From NCBI GenBank assembly GCA_014529385.2, contig CM043955.1:148509640-148567639 (forward strand): a stretch of DNA of 58,000 bases, read 5' to 3'. The notes under the pieces are model-generated. The model saw nothing but the letters and a program-made list of their open reading frames with translations. It made no database searches and was not told the DNA's origin. Each line of letters begins with the position of its first letter. Positions within the stretch are counted from its first letter, which is position 1. This document shows, piece after piece, positions 12,273 through 22,129 of this stretch. The DNA comes from Adiantum capillus-veneris. Lineage: Eukaryota; Streptophyta; Polypodiopsida; Polypodiales; Pteridaceae. Position numbers and translations under genes: made by a program.

Positions 12273-12974
12273 TTATCCTTGAATGCCGATTGAAGATGAG
12301 AAAAAGCTCAACTTCTCCTTGTTGACCACCTTTGTAAACATGTCTGCAGGATTTTCACTTGTATGCACCTTTCCTAGCTTTAACTGTCCCTCTTCCAAAA
12401 GAGTGCGTATGAAGTGATATCTCACCTCAATGTGCTTTGTCCTTGAATGAAAGGCTGAGTTCTTCGCAAGATGGATAGCGCTTTGGTTATCACTGTACAA
12501 GACACAATTGTCTTGTTTGAATCCAAGCTCTTCTAAGAATCTGTGAAGCCAGAGAATTTATTTGCTTGCCTCCGTCATTGCTACATACTCTGCTTCCGTG
12601 GTAGAAAGTGAAACCACTTTTTGCAGCTTTGAAGCCCAGCTTACTGTTGTGCCTCCAACCGTGAACATATAGCCAGTAGTGCTCCTTCGAGTATCTTTGT
12701 CACCTGCCATATCTGCATCAGCATACCCTTCTAGAAAAATATCAGTTTCTCCAAAATACAAAGCATTTGTTGTTGTCCCTTTTAGATACCTAAGTATCCA
12801 CTTCATAGCTTGCCAATGCTCTTTACCTGGGTTGTCCATGAACCTACTCACAACTCCCACTGCATGTGCAATGTCTGGCCTTGTCCAGACCATAGCATAC
12901 ATTAGAGAACCTACCGCTGCAGCATATGGAACTTTAGACATATAGGCTATCTCCTCTTGTGTCTTTGGACACAT
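12273..12974 (-). pseudogene. Cop-1 reverse transcriptase end and RNase H
   Basis: The minus-strand piece 12974-12558 reads VPYAAAVGSLMYAMVWTRPD and LSTTEAEYVAMTEA; 12500-12273 reads MYSDNQSAIHLAKN and AFHSRTKHIEVRYHFIR. These are standard copia reverse-transcriptase tail and RNase H motifs. A short frame break separates the two. The piece begins directly after the internal deletion at about 12985-12990, which removed the YVDD active site. Confidence 0.9.
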
Positions 12975-12982
12975 ATCCTTCG

Positions 12983-14206
12983 TTAGTTTAAATCATGAGC
13001 AGCCACAAGGCTTAAGACAAGCCTAATTGAGTTCATTTTTACAACAGGAGAAAATATTTTATTGAAGTCAATACCTTTCTTTTGAGAAAACCCTTTTACC
13101 ACAAGCCTAGACTTGTACCTTTTCTTCCCACCTTCTTCTTCCTTCATCTTGTACACCCATTTGTTTTGAAGTGCCCGCTTACCTTTAGGCAACTCAACCA
13201 ACTCCCATGTTTGGTTGCGATGTAGTGAGTCCATCTCTACTTGCATGCTCTTCGTCCATTCGTCTTTGGATTCATGTTGCATAGCTTCTTCGTATGATTC
13301 CGGCTCTCCAGAATCCGAGATCAAGAGATGGTTGAAGGAAGGAACAAACATTTCTGGAGGTCTACTTGCTCTTGTAGATCTTGGGGGAATAGGTTGAGGC
13401 TCCTCATTTGGTTGACGTTGTTTCACATTGTCACCGTTTGCAGTCCTTGAGTCTTCACCGTCCTCAAGCTCCATATACTCATCACTTGTTTCTTTTGTTT
13501 GTTTTCTTTCCAAGTAATCTTTGTACATATTTTGTTCGTTAAAAATTACATCCCTACTCCTTAAGATTTTACCATCTTCAGGATTCCATAGGCGATACCC
13601 AAACTCACCTTCTCCATAGCCAATAAAGAAACACTTTTTAGACTTTGCATCTAGCTTTGATCTTAGGCTTCTATCTATGTGCATGAAAGCCTCACACCCA
13701 AACACTTTGAGAAATGCATAATTCACCGGTTTACCAGTCCATGCCTCTTCTGGAACTCCCCCATCCAATGCCGTTGAGGGTGATCGGTTGATTAAGTACA
13801 CAGACGTACTTACAGCTTCCGCCCAAAGCTCAAGCGGTAGGCCTGCATGTAGCCGCATGCTTCGTGTTCGCTCCATGATTGTCCTGTTCATCCTTTCCGA
13901 AATCCCATTTTGTTGAGGTGTCCTTGGGGTTGTCCTTTGCCTCCGAATGCCATTGCTAGCACAAAAGCTTTCAGAATCTTGGCTGCAATATTCACCTCCA
14001 TTGTCGGATCTGAGGCATTTAACCTTGGTACCTGTTTCATTCTCCACAAAGGCTTTCCACCTTTGAAATATGAAAAATACATCGGATTTATTCTTCATGA
14101 CATAAACCCATGTTTTTCTAGTCGCATCATCTATGAATGTTACATAGTAGAATGAGCCACCATGTGATGGTGTACTTGCAAGACCCCAAACATCATAATG
14201 AACCAA
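12983..14206 (-). pseudogene. Cop-1 integrase and start of reverse transcriptase
   Basis: 407 open codons. The integrase core starts VHYDVWGLASTPSHGGSFYY, with CLRSDNGGEYCSQ and TPQQNGISERMNRTI giving the catalytic Asp and Glu regions. Reverse transcriptase then starts at NQTWELVELPKGKRALQNKW and KSRLVVKGFSQKKGIDF and stops at AAHDLN, where the deletion begins. Integrase inserts the cDNA; this domain is well preserved. Downstream reverse-transcriptase core is missing. Confidence 0.92.
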
Positions 14207-14742
14207 CTCAAGTTTTTTATTTTTTCTTTCATTTTTCCTGATTTTTGAAATTTCACCCTCTTTTGTTTACCATAAACACAATCTTCACAGAACTCTAAGT
14301 CCACTTCTTTCAAACCTGGTAGAAGCTTCTTTGTTTGAAGGATTTGCATTCCTTTGGCACTCATATGCCCAAGCCGGTAGTGCCACACCGCACTGTCAAC
14401 TTTTGTAGTTGCTGCACAAGCTGAAGGTTGCGTGCTAACAGTACACAAGTAAAGTGTACCGACCTTTTCTCCTTTGGCAACCACCAAAGATCCCTTAGAG
14501 ATCTTCCACCATTTGTTTCCGAATGCAATGTTTTGACCTTCATCGTCTAATTGTCCTGTAGAGATCAAATTTTTGCGAAGAGAAGGAACATGCCTAACAT
14601 CTTTAAGCTTCCATTCATTTCCATTAATTTTGACAGAAACTGTACCTTTGCCGACAATCTCACAAGCTTCATCATCTCCCAAGTATACATACCCAAAATT
14701 ACCTTTGGTGTAATCTTGGAAATGTTGCTTGTGTGGTGTCAC
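14140..14742 (-). pseudogene. Cop-1 GAG-pre-integrase region
   Basis: Minus-strand 200 codons include VKINGNEWKLKDVRHVPSLR, the region between protease and integrase, and VWHYRLGHMSAKGMQIL with CEDCVYGKQKRVKF, the HHCC zinc-binding part of integrase. The frame ends in a short overlap with the integrase core frame, showing one frameshift. It is preceded by the protease active-site region around 14745-14770, which is broken by a stop. Confidence 0.88.
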
Positions 14743-14769
14743 ATGGAATGAAGCCCCGGAATCTACTAT

Positions 14770-15570
14770 TCAGGAATTAGACACATTGTCTAATGAGAGA
14801 ATTAGAGCATCTTGCTCCACTTTACCGGCCACATTGGCCTCCGATGTTGGCTTGTTGTCTTGAGACTCTGACTCCTTCTTCTTCTTGGACCAACAATCCT
14901 TCTTGATGTGGCCCTTCTTGCTGTAGTTCCAACATTCAAGAACTGACTTTGTGCGTGACTTGCTCCGCCTTGAGCGATCACGACCCTTTTGGTTTTTGAA
15001 CCTCTCTTTAGGCCTTCCTCTTGTTTCTACTGACAGTGCAACACTTGATGATTCTCCTGTGCTTCTCCTTCGTATTTTCTCGCTTAGGAGAACACCCACA
15101 ACATCATCAAACTTAAGAGTATTTGTGCCAGAAATAGAATTACTTATAGCCATCACAAGGCTGTCCCAACTATCCGGTAGAGATGATAGTATAAGGAGAG
15201 CTCGCACTTCGTCATCGAAATTGATTTTCACCAATTGAAGTTGACTTATGTTTATGTTAAAGTCATTTAGGTGTTCTGCAACTGAACCATTCTCTGCCAT
15301 CTTTAGATTGAATAAGCGCTTCATAAGAAATACCTTATTGGATGCCGATGGTTTCTCGTAGAAGTCGTCAAGTGACTTCATCAAGTCCTCCGTGGTCTTC
15401 ATCTCTGAAACATTGAAGGCCACCATTGACTCTAAGCTTAACCGGATTTTTCCCAGTGCCTTTCGATCAAGAACAATCCATGCTTCATCTGCCATCGTTG
15501 CGGGCTTCTTTGCAAGACCGCCTAGTGGAAAAAAGAGGTCCTTCTGGTAGAGATAGTTTTCAATCTGCAT
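14770..15570 (-). pseudogene. gag: Cop-1 gag (UBN2-type Gag with zinc knuckle)
   Basis: 266 open codons on the minus strand. It contains the copia Gag signature (KTTEDLMKSLDDFYEKPSAS, FLMKRLFNLKM, VAEHLNDFNINISQL, LLILSSLPDSWDSLVMAISN) and a zinc-knuckle region CWNYSKKGHIKKDCW, in which the second Cys of CX2CX4HX4C is Ser. It forms the particle shell. The start is close to the 5' LTR, after a short leader containing a 40-bp tandem duplication (about 15594-15677). Confidence 0.9.
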
Positions 15571-15703
15571 CTTCCAATGTTAGTAGTTTTTGCCTTCCTC
15601 CGCCATAACTCCCACTCAATTCAAGGAATCCTTTCCTTCCTCCGCCATAACTCCCACTCAATTCAAGGAATCCTTTCCTTGGGATAATTTAGCTACGAGC
15701 AAA

Positions 15704-15719
15704 CCTTGCTCTGATACCA
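15704..15719 (-). other. Cop-1 primer-binding site (initiator tRNA-Met)
   Basis: On the minus strand TGGTATCAGAGCAAGG starts two bases after the 5' LTR end. It is the usual copia primer site for initiator tRNA-Met. Confidence 0.92.
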
Positions 15720-15721
15720 GT

Positions 15722-15806
15722 TGTTAGGAAATAAGATGTAGCTAAATAGATATTTGAGTAGATTACTTAATGGAGAGAGATAGATTTCACACACAAGAGA
15801 TTATAG

Positions 15807-15849
<43 letters not shown>

Positions 15850-17854
15850 CACGATATACGTGGTTCACCCAATGTGGGCTACGTCCACGGGAAAGCGGCC
15901 ACTCAATGGCTTTAGCACTTCAAAAGAAGAAGTAGCTTACAAAGGGATTAAACCCTTAATAGAGCTCCCGCCTTGCTTCACTCTCACCACCTCACACTCA
16001 CCTTGTTGCATCAACTTCACACTATGAAATGTGTGTAGAAATGGCCTCCTTTTATAAGCCAAAAGGGCTGCCCTCTCTTATGAGAGGCAGCCATGTGTAG
16101 CCGCCCTTGTGCGAATAAGTCCAAATCGGACCCTCCAATCCGCCCATGTGTGGCCGCCCTTGAGAAGACAAGTCTGTTTTTGAATTCGGCCACCGGCCCA
16201 CCGGCCATTGACTTTCTACCACCGGTCACCGGCCATCAGCCAACCGATGGTTGTTTTCCGACCACTATCTGGCCGCCGTCCGGCCATAATATTCCGGTGA
16301 AAAGAAATATTCCGGCGAGGGAAAAAATAAGTCTTGGGGGCTTCCGCCCCCGAGGCCCCTAATGTTGCCCCTGATTCTTGGCCGTGAAAATTTTGGTTTT
16401 CGGTGAGTGATTTTCCTTCACGCACGATGGCTTCTCTTCACAATGGGGCCTTACAAATGTACGCATTTACCACAAAAAATTACAAGGGTAAATTAAGCTC
16501 CATACATAACACTAGGTTGGTAACCTAGTAGGACATAAAAGTGTCCTTTCAGGGTTTTGAAAAAAACCTCCAAAACCATAGTAGATCCACTCATTTTGTA
16601 AAATCCTTTCATGAGGTTATAGTTCAAGGCCTACTACACATGGAAAAAATAAGAAACTTGTAAAATTTCTCATCTTTTGGTCACACCAAGCCTCCAAAGT
16701 TGATGGACCAGTACATTTTCATCAAAACAGTCATTTCTTACGTTTTGTTGCATAAAAATAAGATTAGGGATTTTTGTAGGAGTTGAGATAAATTCCCTAG
16801 TTAACTTCAATGGGTTGGTGATCAGAACATATGATTGCTTCTCACTCACTATTTTTTGTTTTGCCAAAAGAAATAGGTACAAAAAATTTGAATTTTTACC
16901 ATTCCTCAAACCTATCATCAAAGTTTCTACAGCCACGCTCAATACAAATAATATATGCATGTTTTCTTAGTTCCCTATTGTCCTTTAGGTTCATAAGGAG
17001 CCATGGAGCATGTCAAAAGAATAATACATCTCTTACCAAGGGGAATCTTGGGGACAAAGATGAAGTGCTAAATCCAGCAAACATGAAAAAACTGGGTTCA
17101 ACATTATGAGTTGTAGAATCCCATAGAAACTATTCAATATCTAGCCAAATTTGATCCTTATGACTAGATATGGTTACTACCTACAAAATGCATGTAGTTG
17201 TCACAAGAAACTAACAATATTGAAAAAGCTATACTTGATATACTAGAATGTTTCGTTTTCTTCTATAATTGAAAAAATCAACCATCGTTGTCTACTATGA
17301 AAAATAGGGTACTAGGTGCCCCAAAACTCAAGGAATATTAGCTTTATGTTACAATATGCGACATAGAGAATCAAAACTGCATTTGGATATTATGAAAGCC
17401 ACCAAAAAAATCATAGAAGAGGTAAAATTGGCTAAAAAACAGGATTTGATAATTTTTGTAATTTGGTCATAACTTACAACTTTAACATTTATTTCTCCCT
17501 AGAAGCATCAGGACATTTTGAGGACTACTAAAGATAGTTCTCTAGCATTATAGACCTCACAAACATGAATTCTAGAGTGGTATAGTTGCAAAAAGTTGAA
17601 AAAAGCCAAAAACAGGACCCGTTTTTTCACACAGTTTAGGTTGTGAAATGTTGTGCAAGGACAAGGTTAAAGATGGAATTGATATTCCAAAAAAATGTCA
17701 AGTGTTTTTCAGCTCATGAGACAACTTTCTAGACAGATAGCACCTCCAAATCCATTTTGAAACTCTTGACATAATTCAAGGAAAATGGTCACTTCACAAG
17801 ACATAAAAGTGTCCCGGGACATAAAAGTGTCCCATTACCAACCTAGTGTTAACA
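15722..17854 (-). repeat. Cop-1 5' LTR, interrupted by TIR element copy 1
   Basis: The LTR proper is 15722-16509 plus the two terminal bases 17853-17854. The 1.34-kb insertion lies two bases inside the LTR end, in the TTAA of TGTTAAG. A GA tract (about 15810-15845) is longer than in the 3' LTR. Confidence 0.88.
16510..17848 (+). mobile_element. TIR element copy 1 (TTAA target site)
   Basis: 1339 bp, beginning CACTAGGTTGGTAAC and ending ATTACCAACCTAGTG, so the terminal inverted repeat is about 15 bp. Flanks are ATAA (16506-16509) and TTAA (17849-17852); the empty site TTAA survives in the sister LTR at 12208-12211. Inside the ends are small hairpins GGACA-TAAAAG-TGTCC (once left, twice right in related form). 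No transposase frame is recognised, so it is probably non-autonomous. It is the most diverged of the three copies. Confidence 0.85.
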
Positions 17855-18264
17855 CATACAAGCAAGAAATAGTTTGCACCTCCCATTGTAAGTTCACCAC
17901 CTACAACAATGTTGCAAATACAATCCTGGGAGAGTACCTTACCACCCTTGCAACTAGATGAAACGCATAGGGTGGTCGAAAACTATTGGTTAAAGCCTTC
18001 ACCTATAACAACTTGGAACAACTGGTTTCAAAGGGTGACAACATCATTCCAAAAGGTAACAAATTGGAACAACTGGTTTCAAAGGCTGACATCCATCATT
18101 CACTTGCTTCCCTCTCAACCTTCCTCCTTGACCTCTCAATCTCCAATCTTAGGGAATGTATATAGCCTTATACTCACAAAAACAAGATAAAAAAGTAAAA
18201 GAGCAAGAGCCATGACACAAAATCATAAAAACACATTATGCACAAGAACATGACCTTGTAATAT
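17855..18264 (+). other. Gy-1 3' region, start (after Cop-1)
   Basis: Gy-1 sequence resumes after Cop-1. A short open stretch (17909-18190) contains an internal near-duplication of the segment encoding WNNWFQRVT (about 18013-18090). Nothing recognised. Confidence 0.4.
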
Positions 18265-18300
18265 TTGCACTCTAACCATCATCTATTTGCGTGTACAGAT

Positions 18301-18723
18301 ATGGCTAGTACGCTAGAGTCATCCACTTCTGCCTTGGGTGAGAGGTACCCTCGTTACTTTTCACAAATGTTTCACATGGTCTTTTCGATACTTGCCTGTG
18401 AATGGGATTTGGTAGGTACACTAGCATGTGAGAGGATTTTCGAGGAGTTAGAATGGCTGATACGTCTCTTGACCATGACTGATCCATACTTAGTAGATAG
18501 TGTATCTCCCATTGCACAAGACTATCTTTTTGACCAAGATGACTATAGGCGTCTAGTGACCTTCTTAGTAAACATTGGTGCCTCTGATGATGAAGAAGAT
18601 TTGCATGATTATACGGATGGCACATATGGTCGCACAGATGATGACTTTGTTTTTCTCGACGACGAGGATAGGGGTTTAGCCTTAGGGTTTCCCCCCAATC
18701 TCTGCAATATCCTATTCCCTTGA
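18301..18723 (+). CDS. Gy-1 3' ORF of unknown function
   Basis: An open frame of about 140 codons starting at the ATG at 18301 (an in-frame upstream ATG is at 18265). The product is acidic, with DDEEDLHDYTDGTYGRTDDD and LDDEDRG near the C terminus. It lies between the pol region and the 3' LTR, where Athila/Tat-like elements often carry an extra ORF. It shows no similarity that I can see to protein X of Gy-A or Gy-B. Whether it is translated is unknown; it is the longest clean frame in the Gy-1 3' region. Confidence 0.4.
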   Translation: MASTLESSTSALGERYPRYFSQMFHMVFSILACEWDLVGTLACERIFEELEWLIRLLTMTDPYLVDSVSPIAQDYLFDQDDYRRLVTFLVNIGASDDEEDLHDYTDGTYGRTDDDFVFLDDEDRGLALGFPPNLCNILFP

Positions 18724-20050
18724 TTCTCTAGGTGGAGTGCAAATAATTAGGGTAGGGTTCCTTATGTTTTTTTGTTGTGTTCAATAAGTGTTGATACCTT
18801 TTCCCACTAATGTGCCTCCTAGAGGTATTCTTTGTGTTTCCTAGTGTGTATAGGAACGTGTTGCTGTTGTTAGGATCTGGACCTTCATAGAATCTTTCTC
18901 TCGTTCACACTTCAAATCAAGCACGACCATCAACACAAACAGGTGTTTCTTGTCCATTAGCATTGCCCCTTATCTTTTTGCATCCATGTTTGTTTGCTTT
19001 AATTGTGATTGGTAGCATAATATTCAATCCATTTCCTTAGTATCAAACATTAAATTCAATGTAATTTTTTGTCATAATCACTTGTCTAGGTTTTAAAATC
19101 AAGCAGTCCGACTAAGCGAGTTTGACCAATCTAGGCGTTAGAGATCTTCTCTTAATACCATGGGGAATGCCTTCCTAATAATTAATGGTTACTTAGGTTC
19201 TTAATCCGATTTAGGCAGCATTGTGTGAAATGTACTAGGGCTTTCTAGTGGGCTTAGTCCCCATTGACCTTTATCTTAAGTATTATAAAGGGAGTTTACT
19301 AGTGTGATGAGCGTGGGGAGGGTAACAGTGTTATATGACCCCCCAAAATTACAAAATTAAAATGCTGAAAATGAACAAACAAAAAATCAAAGTGCCACAA
19401 TGTAAAATCTTAAGCTGGAAGAGAAAACTCATCTTGATTTGGTACTCCACTCACATGTATCGCATATGGTACTAGAGCCCTAGAGGTTCCCAGTGTGGGC
19501 GCTTTTCCTTGAAAAGCAAAAAATCCCCAAGGCATACAAAATAAGCACACACATCAAAATTGAATCATTGTGAAAAGACTTTGGGGGGTGAAAGAAAAGG
19601 TAATCAGTCAGGTGATGATTTCATGAGAAATTCCTTTTATCATAGCTTAACTGCAAGGTCAGCCCTCGGACATGAAATACTTGGCTCTCGCGATTAAACA
19701 ACTTAATTGACCACAGAAAATTGAGAAGCTTACCCATGGTATTAATAGTCGATCTTTAGTGCCTTTCAACCGTTAAATCAGCGACCCCAGACTTGTTTTA
19801 TTTTTTACCTTTACAAATGTTTATGCGTTTGATTATATTACAATTTAATGTTTATTGCTGACAAATGGTTTAAAATTCTATTACCAATCAAATTGTCTGC
19901 CCACAACTGCATATGCTTTTTAAATGTTTATGAGAATGCAATTATTGTACCAATGTTGTTTGATTTTGCAGTGACTCAAGGAGGCTCAAATGCTCTTCCA
20001 CCTCAACGAACGAGCTTCAACTCAATAGCTTCCGAGGACGGAATCTACAT
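18724..20050 (+). other. Gy-1 3' untranslated region
   Basis: About 1.3 kb between the last ORF and the polypurine tract, with no convincing gene. It contains no palindrome array. Confidence 0.6.
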
Positions 20051-20064
20051 TAGGAAGGGGGGCA
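20051..20064 (+). other. Gy-1 polypurine tract
   Basis: TAGGAAGGGGGGCA directly precedes the TGTTAACCC start of the 3' LTR; it would prime plus-strand DNA synthesis. Confidence 0.85.
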
Positions 20065-20375
20065 TGTTAACCCTCACGTACATTCCTATTACCTACGACG
20101 GACACTGTATTATTTATTTGGTAGAGTCACGTATCGCGCTTGTCTGTCCAATAGGAAAAGGGTAAGAGTGATCGCCAATGAGAGGTGCACTCTAACTGGA
20201 ACATTCAAGGGATTAGTTGGCTAAGCATGGGCGTCCAAGTGTGAATGGGACGAGCTCATATAAAAGTCAACTAAACCTAAAATTCACTCATTCTCTCATT
20301 TGTGCAATTGAAGAGTGATCTTGCTCCATCTCCATTTGTCTTCTTCTTCATCTCCTTGTGTGTGTGTGTGTATGC

Positions 20376-20432
<57 letters not shown>

Positions 20433-20777
20433 TTCGATTGAGTATTGTGGCGGCATGACAACGGCGAGGCGGTTGAGTGCGGTGTAGCGGCGTCTCCCTC
20501 TTCTTCGCGGAAAGGAATCCTCCACGACAGCAAGCATAGAGGGGTGAGTGACACACCACTATCTTCTTTGAGATTACTAGTTTAGGCTAGTTGCATGCTT
20601 GGAGCTCTCTTCGCGGAAAGGAATCCTCCACGACAGCAAGCATAGAGGGGTGAGTGACACACCACTGTCTTCTTTGAGATTACTAGTTTAGGCTAGTTGC
20701 ATGCTTGGAGCTATCTGTGGCTCGCACACAGTGTATTGGCAAGTTCCTTGCATTGACACGTGCGATAGATGCGCACA
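20065..20777 (+). repeat. Gy-1 3' LTR
   Basis: 713 bp, TG...CA. It keeps a TATAAAA box at 20259-20265, followed by a GA-rich tract (about 20378-20432). A private 106-bp tandem duplication (20503-20608 and 20609-20714) explains the length difference from the 5' LTR. It is followed by target duplication TCAGG at 20778-20782. Confidence 0.9.
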
Positions 20778-20782
20778 TCAGG

Positions 20783-20953
20783 AGACTGAATTACAGTTAA
20801 AACTACATCTCCCTTTTCCATCCACGGTCGAGTACATCCTGGGTAACCGGGCTGTAGCAAACGCTTCCTAAAAATAATGTCACTCATTTCATAGATCACT
20901 TGTTTCTTAGCAGGTTTCAAAGGTAAGAGAAAACACTTATGCAAGATTTGACT
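20783..20953 (-). pseudogene. Upstream part of the relic interrupted by Gy-1 and by Gy-A
   Basis: On the minus strand a frame reads HKCFLLPLKPAKKQVIYEMS and then MEKGDVVLTVIQSP up to the Gy-1 target duplication, where it continues at 1158. At its other end it is cut by the end of the Gy-A 3' LTR (flank AGTCA on the minus strand). Family not recognised. Two unrelated insertions in about 170 bp suggest that it decayed long ago. Confidence 0.4.
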
Positions 20954-21916
20954 TGTTGGGAGCATACACAACTTTCGATGCGTAAATATCCTATTAGAGA
21001 TGTGGGATGGGTGTCTAACCTCACTCCTATCTTATTGCAGATTTAACAAGAACCACGATTAAATTGTCAATCCATGGGATGAAGCTGACTCGACTAGTGC
21101 ATAAAGGCTACAAGATGACAATCTCTCGGAAAAAAACTAACAACTCGCATCTAACTCAAGTTACACTCAAGTGACTGAAATCACTAAAAGCCAATCGCTC
21201 ATCGACAAACAAATCACATCCGTTACAACATCAAATGACATCCGAACATAACGAAACTTCTAGGACAAGTTTATAAGACCTAAGCACACATGCTTACAGT
21301 CTCAAATCTCACTTTAGGTCAAGTGCAAACATTGTGATTATTAACAACAGTGGATTTTTGACCTAGTCGTTTTCGACCCAGAATACATCTAAATGCTTAG
21401 CAATGATGCCCCAATACCCCGCCTATGCTTAGTTTTTTATTTTGAAGTGTATATTCCTACTTATGATGAAATTAGGCTGCGGGTCGGTGACGCCAAAAGC
21501 TACAAAATACTGTGAAGTGTTTACGTCAATGCGTAGAGTCTTACTTGCGGTTACAATGCAACAAACGCGATTGCAATGTGACAACCGGGGAGGGAGTAGG
21601 AAGCACGAGAAGGAGAGAAGTGAGTGCCATTATCTTTCGTTGTGTATTTCATCATCCAAAACTTGAAATTAACTTACAAAAATTGTCTCTATACCTTAAA
21701 CAAGGTTTTTGGTGGTCAAAACTAATAATATGGGAGATCTAACTAAAGATGGTTAATGACAACTTAATACAATCTAGAAGCTTGTAGCCCCGGCTCATCA
21801 ATTACAAGGTTTATCTGAAAAATAGGAGTTACAATATTCCCAATTTATCAAAAATACTAAGTGTTTTTACAATGAGAGCTCCGAAAAATGGTATCCGAGT
21901 TAGCTTGCTGCTAACA
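20954..21916 (-). repeat. Gy-A 3' LTR
   Basis: 963 bp on the minus strand, starting TGTTAGCAGC after the polypurine tract and ending CTCCCAACA. The TGTTAG start is shared with the Gy-B LTR, but the rest is different. It contains one half-site of the Gy-A palindrome, GATTATTAAC, at 21336-21345 (plus strand). Only one LTR copy is in the window, so the borders rest on the TG/CA ends, the polypurine tract and comparison with Gy-B. Confidence 0.75.
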
Positions 21917-21930
21917 TTCCCCCTCCTCAC
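21917..21930 (-). other. Gy-A polypurine tract
   Basis: GTGAGGAGGGGGAA on the minus strand, immediately before the LTR start. The Gy-B tract at 37304-37321 is closely similar. Confidence 0.8.
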
Positions 21931-22129
21931 CTGTGTCGTCCCTTAAAACAGCTTTATGGGTTGAAATAGTCATCGGGTTGACGGTTGGCGAGGCGATCTT
22001 TAAGTGCGTGCAGAGCCTTTTTGTATATGATCTTTCTCTCTTTATCTGGCACCTACAAAAACTGCATAGTGACTCTGTTTTTAAGCTCCACTGTGGAGTA
22101 GCCTACAAATCTCGAAGTTAGGTTGCTGA

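Larger units (their letters stand above)
11461..17854 (-). mobile_element. Cop-1: Ty1/copia element nested in Gy-1, itself carrying a TIR element
   Basis: A minus-strand copia element with 3' LTR 11461-12212, 5' LTR 15722-17854, initiator tRNA-Met primer site and a CATAC target duplication at 11456-11460 and 17855-17859. Coding order on the minus strand is gag, protease region, integrase, reverse transcriptase, RNase H. A 520-bp piece of reverse transcriptase is missing relative to Cop-2. The outermost bases of the 5' LTR are separated from the rest by TIR element copy 1. Confidence 0.92.
1159..20777 (+). mobile_element. Gy-1: complete nested Ty3/gypsy retrotransposon, Athila/Tat-like
   Basis: Both LTRs begin TGTTAACCC and end CGCACA. 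A primer site follows the 5' LTR, a polypurine tract precedes the 3' LTR, and the 5-bp target duplication TCAGG is present at 1154-1158 and 20778-20782. Between them lie gag, zinc knuckles, protease, reverse transcriptase, RNase H, integrase, a post-integrase region and a long 3' region. The order and the tRNA-Asp-type primer site fit plant Athila/Tat-like elements; no chromodomain is seen. About 6.4 kb of its length is the nested Cop-1 (11461-17854). Many stops and frameshifts make it non-autonomous now. Lineage placement is inference. Confidence 0.9.

Noticed and set aside
18265-18625. Minus-strand frame 18305-18625
   Set aside because: It is the antisense shadow of the Gy-1 3' ORF with no recognisable feature.
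1409-20559. Ser-Leu repeat proteins at 1409-1846 and 20277-20559
   Set aside because: They are translations of the GA/CT microsatellite in the Gy-1 LTRs and have no domain.
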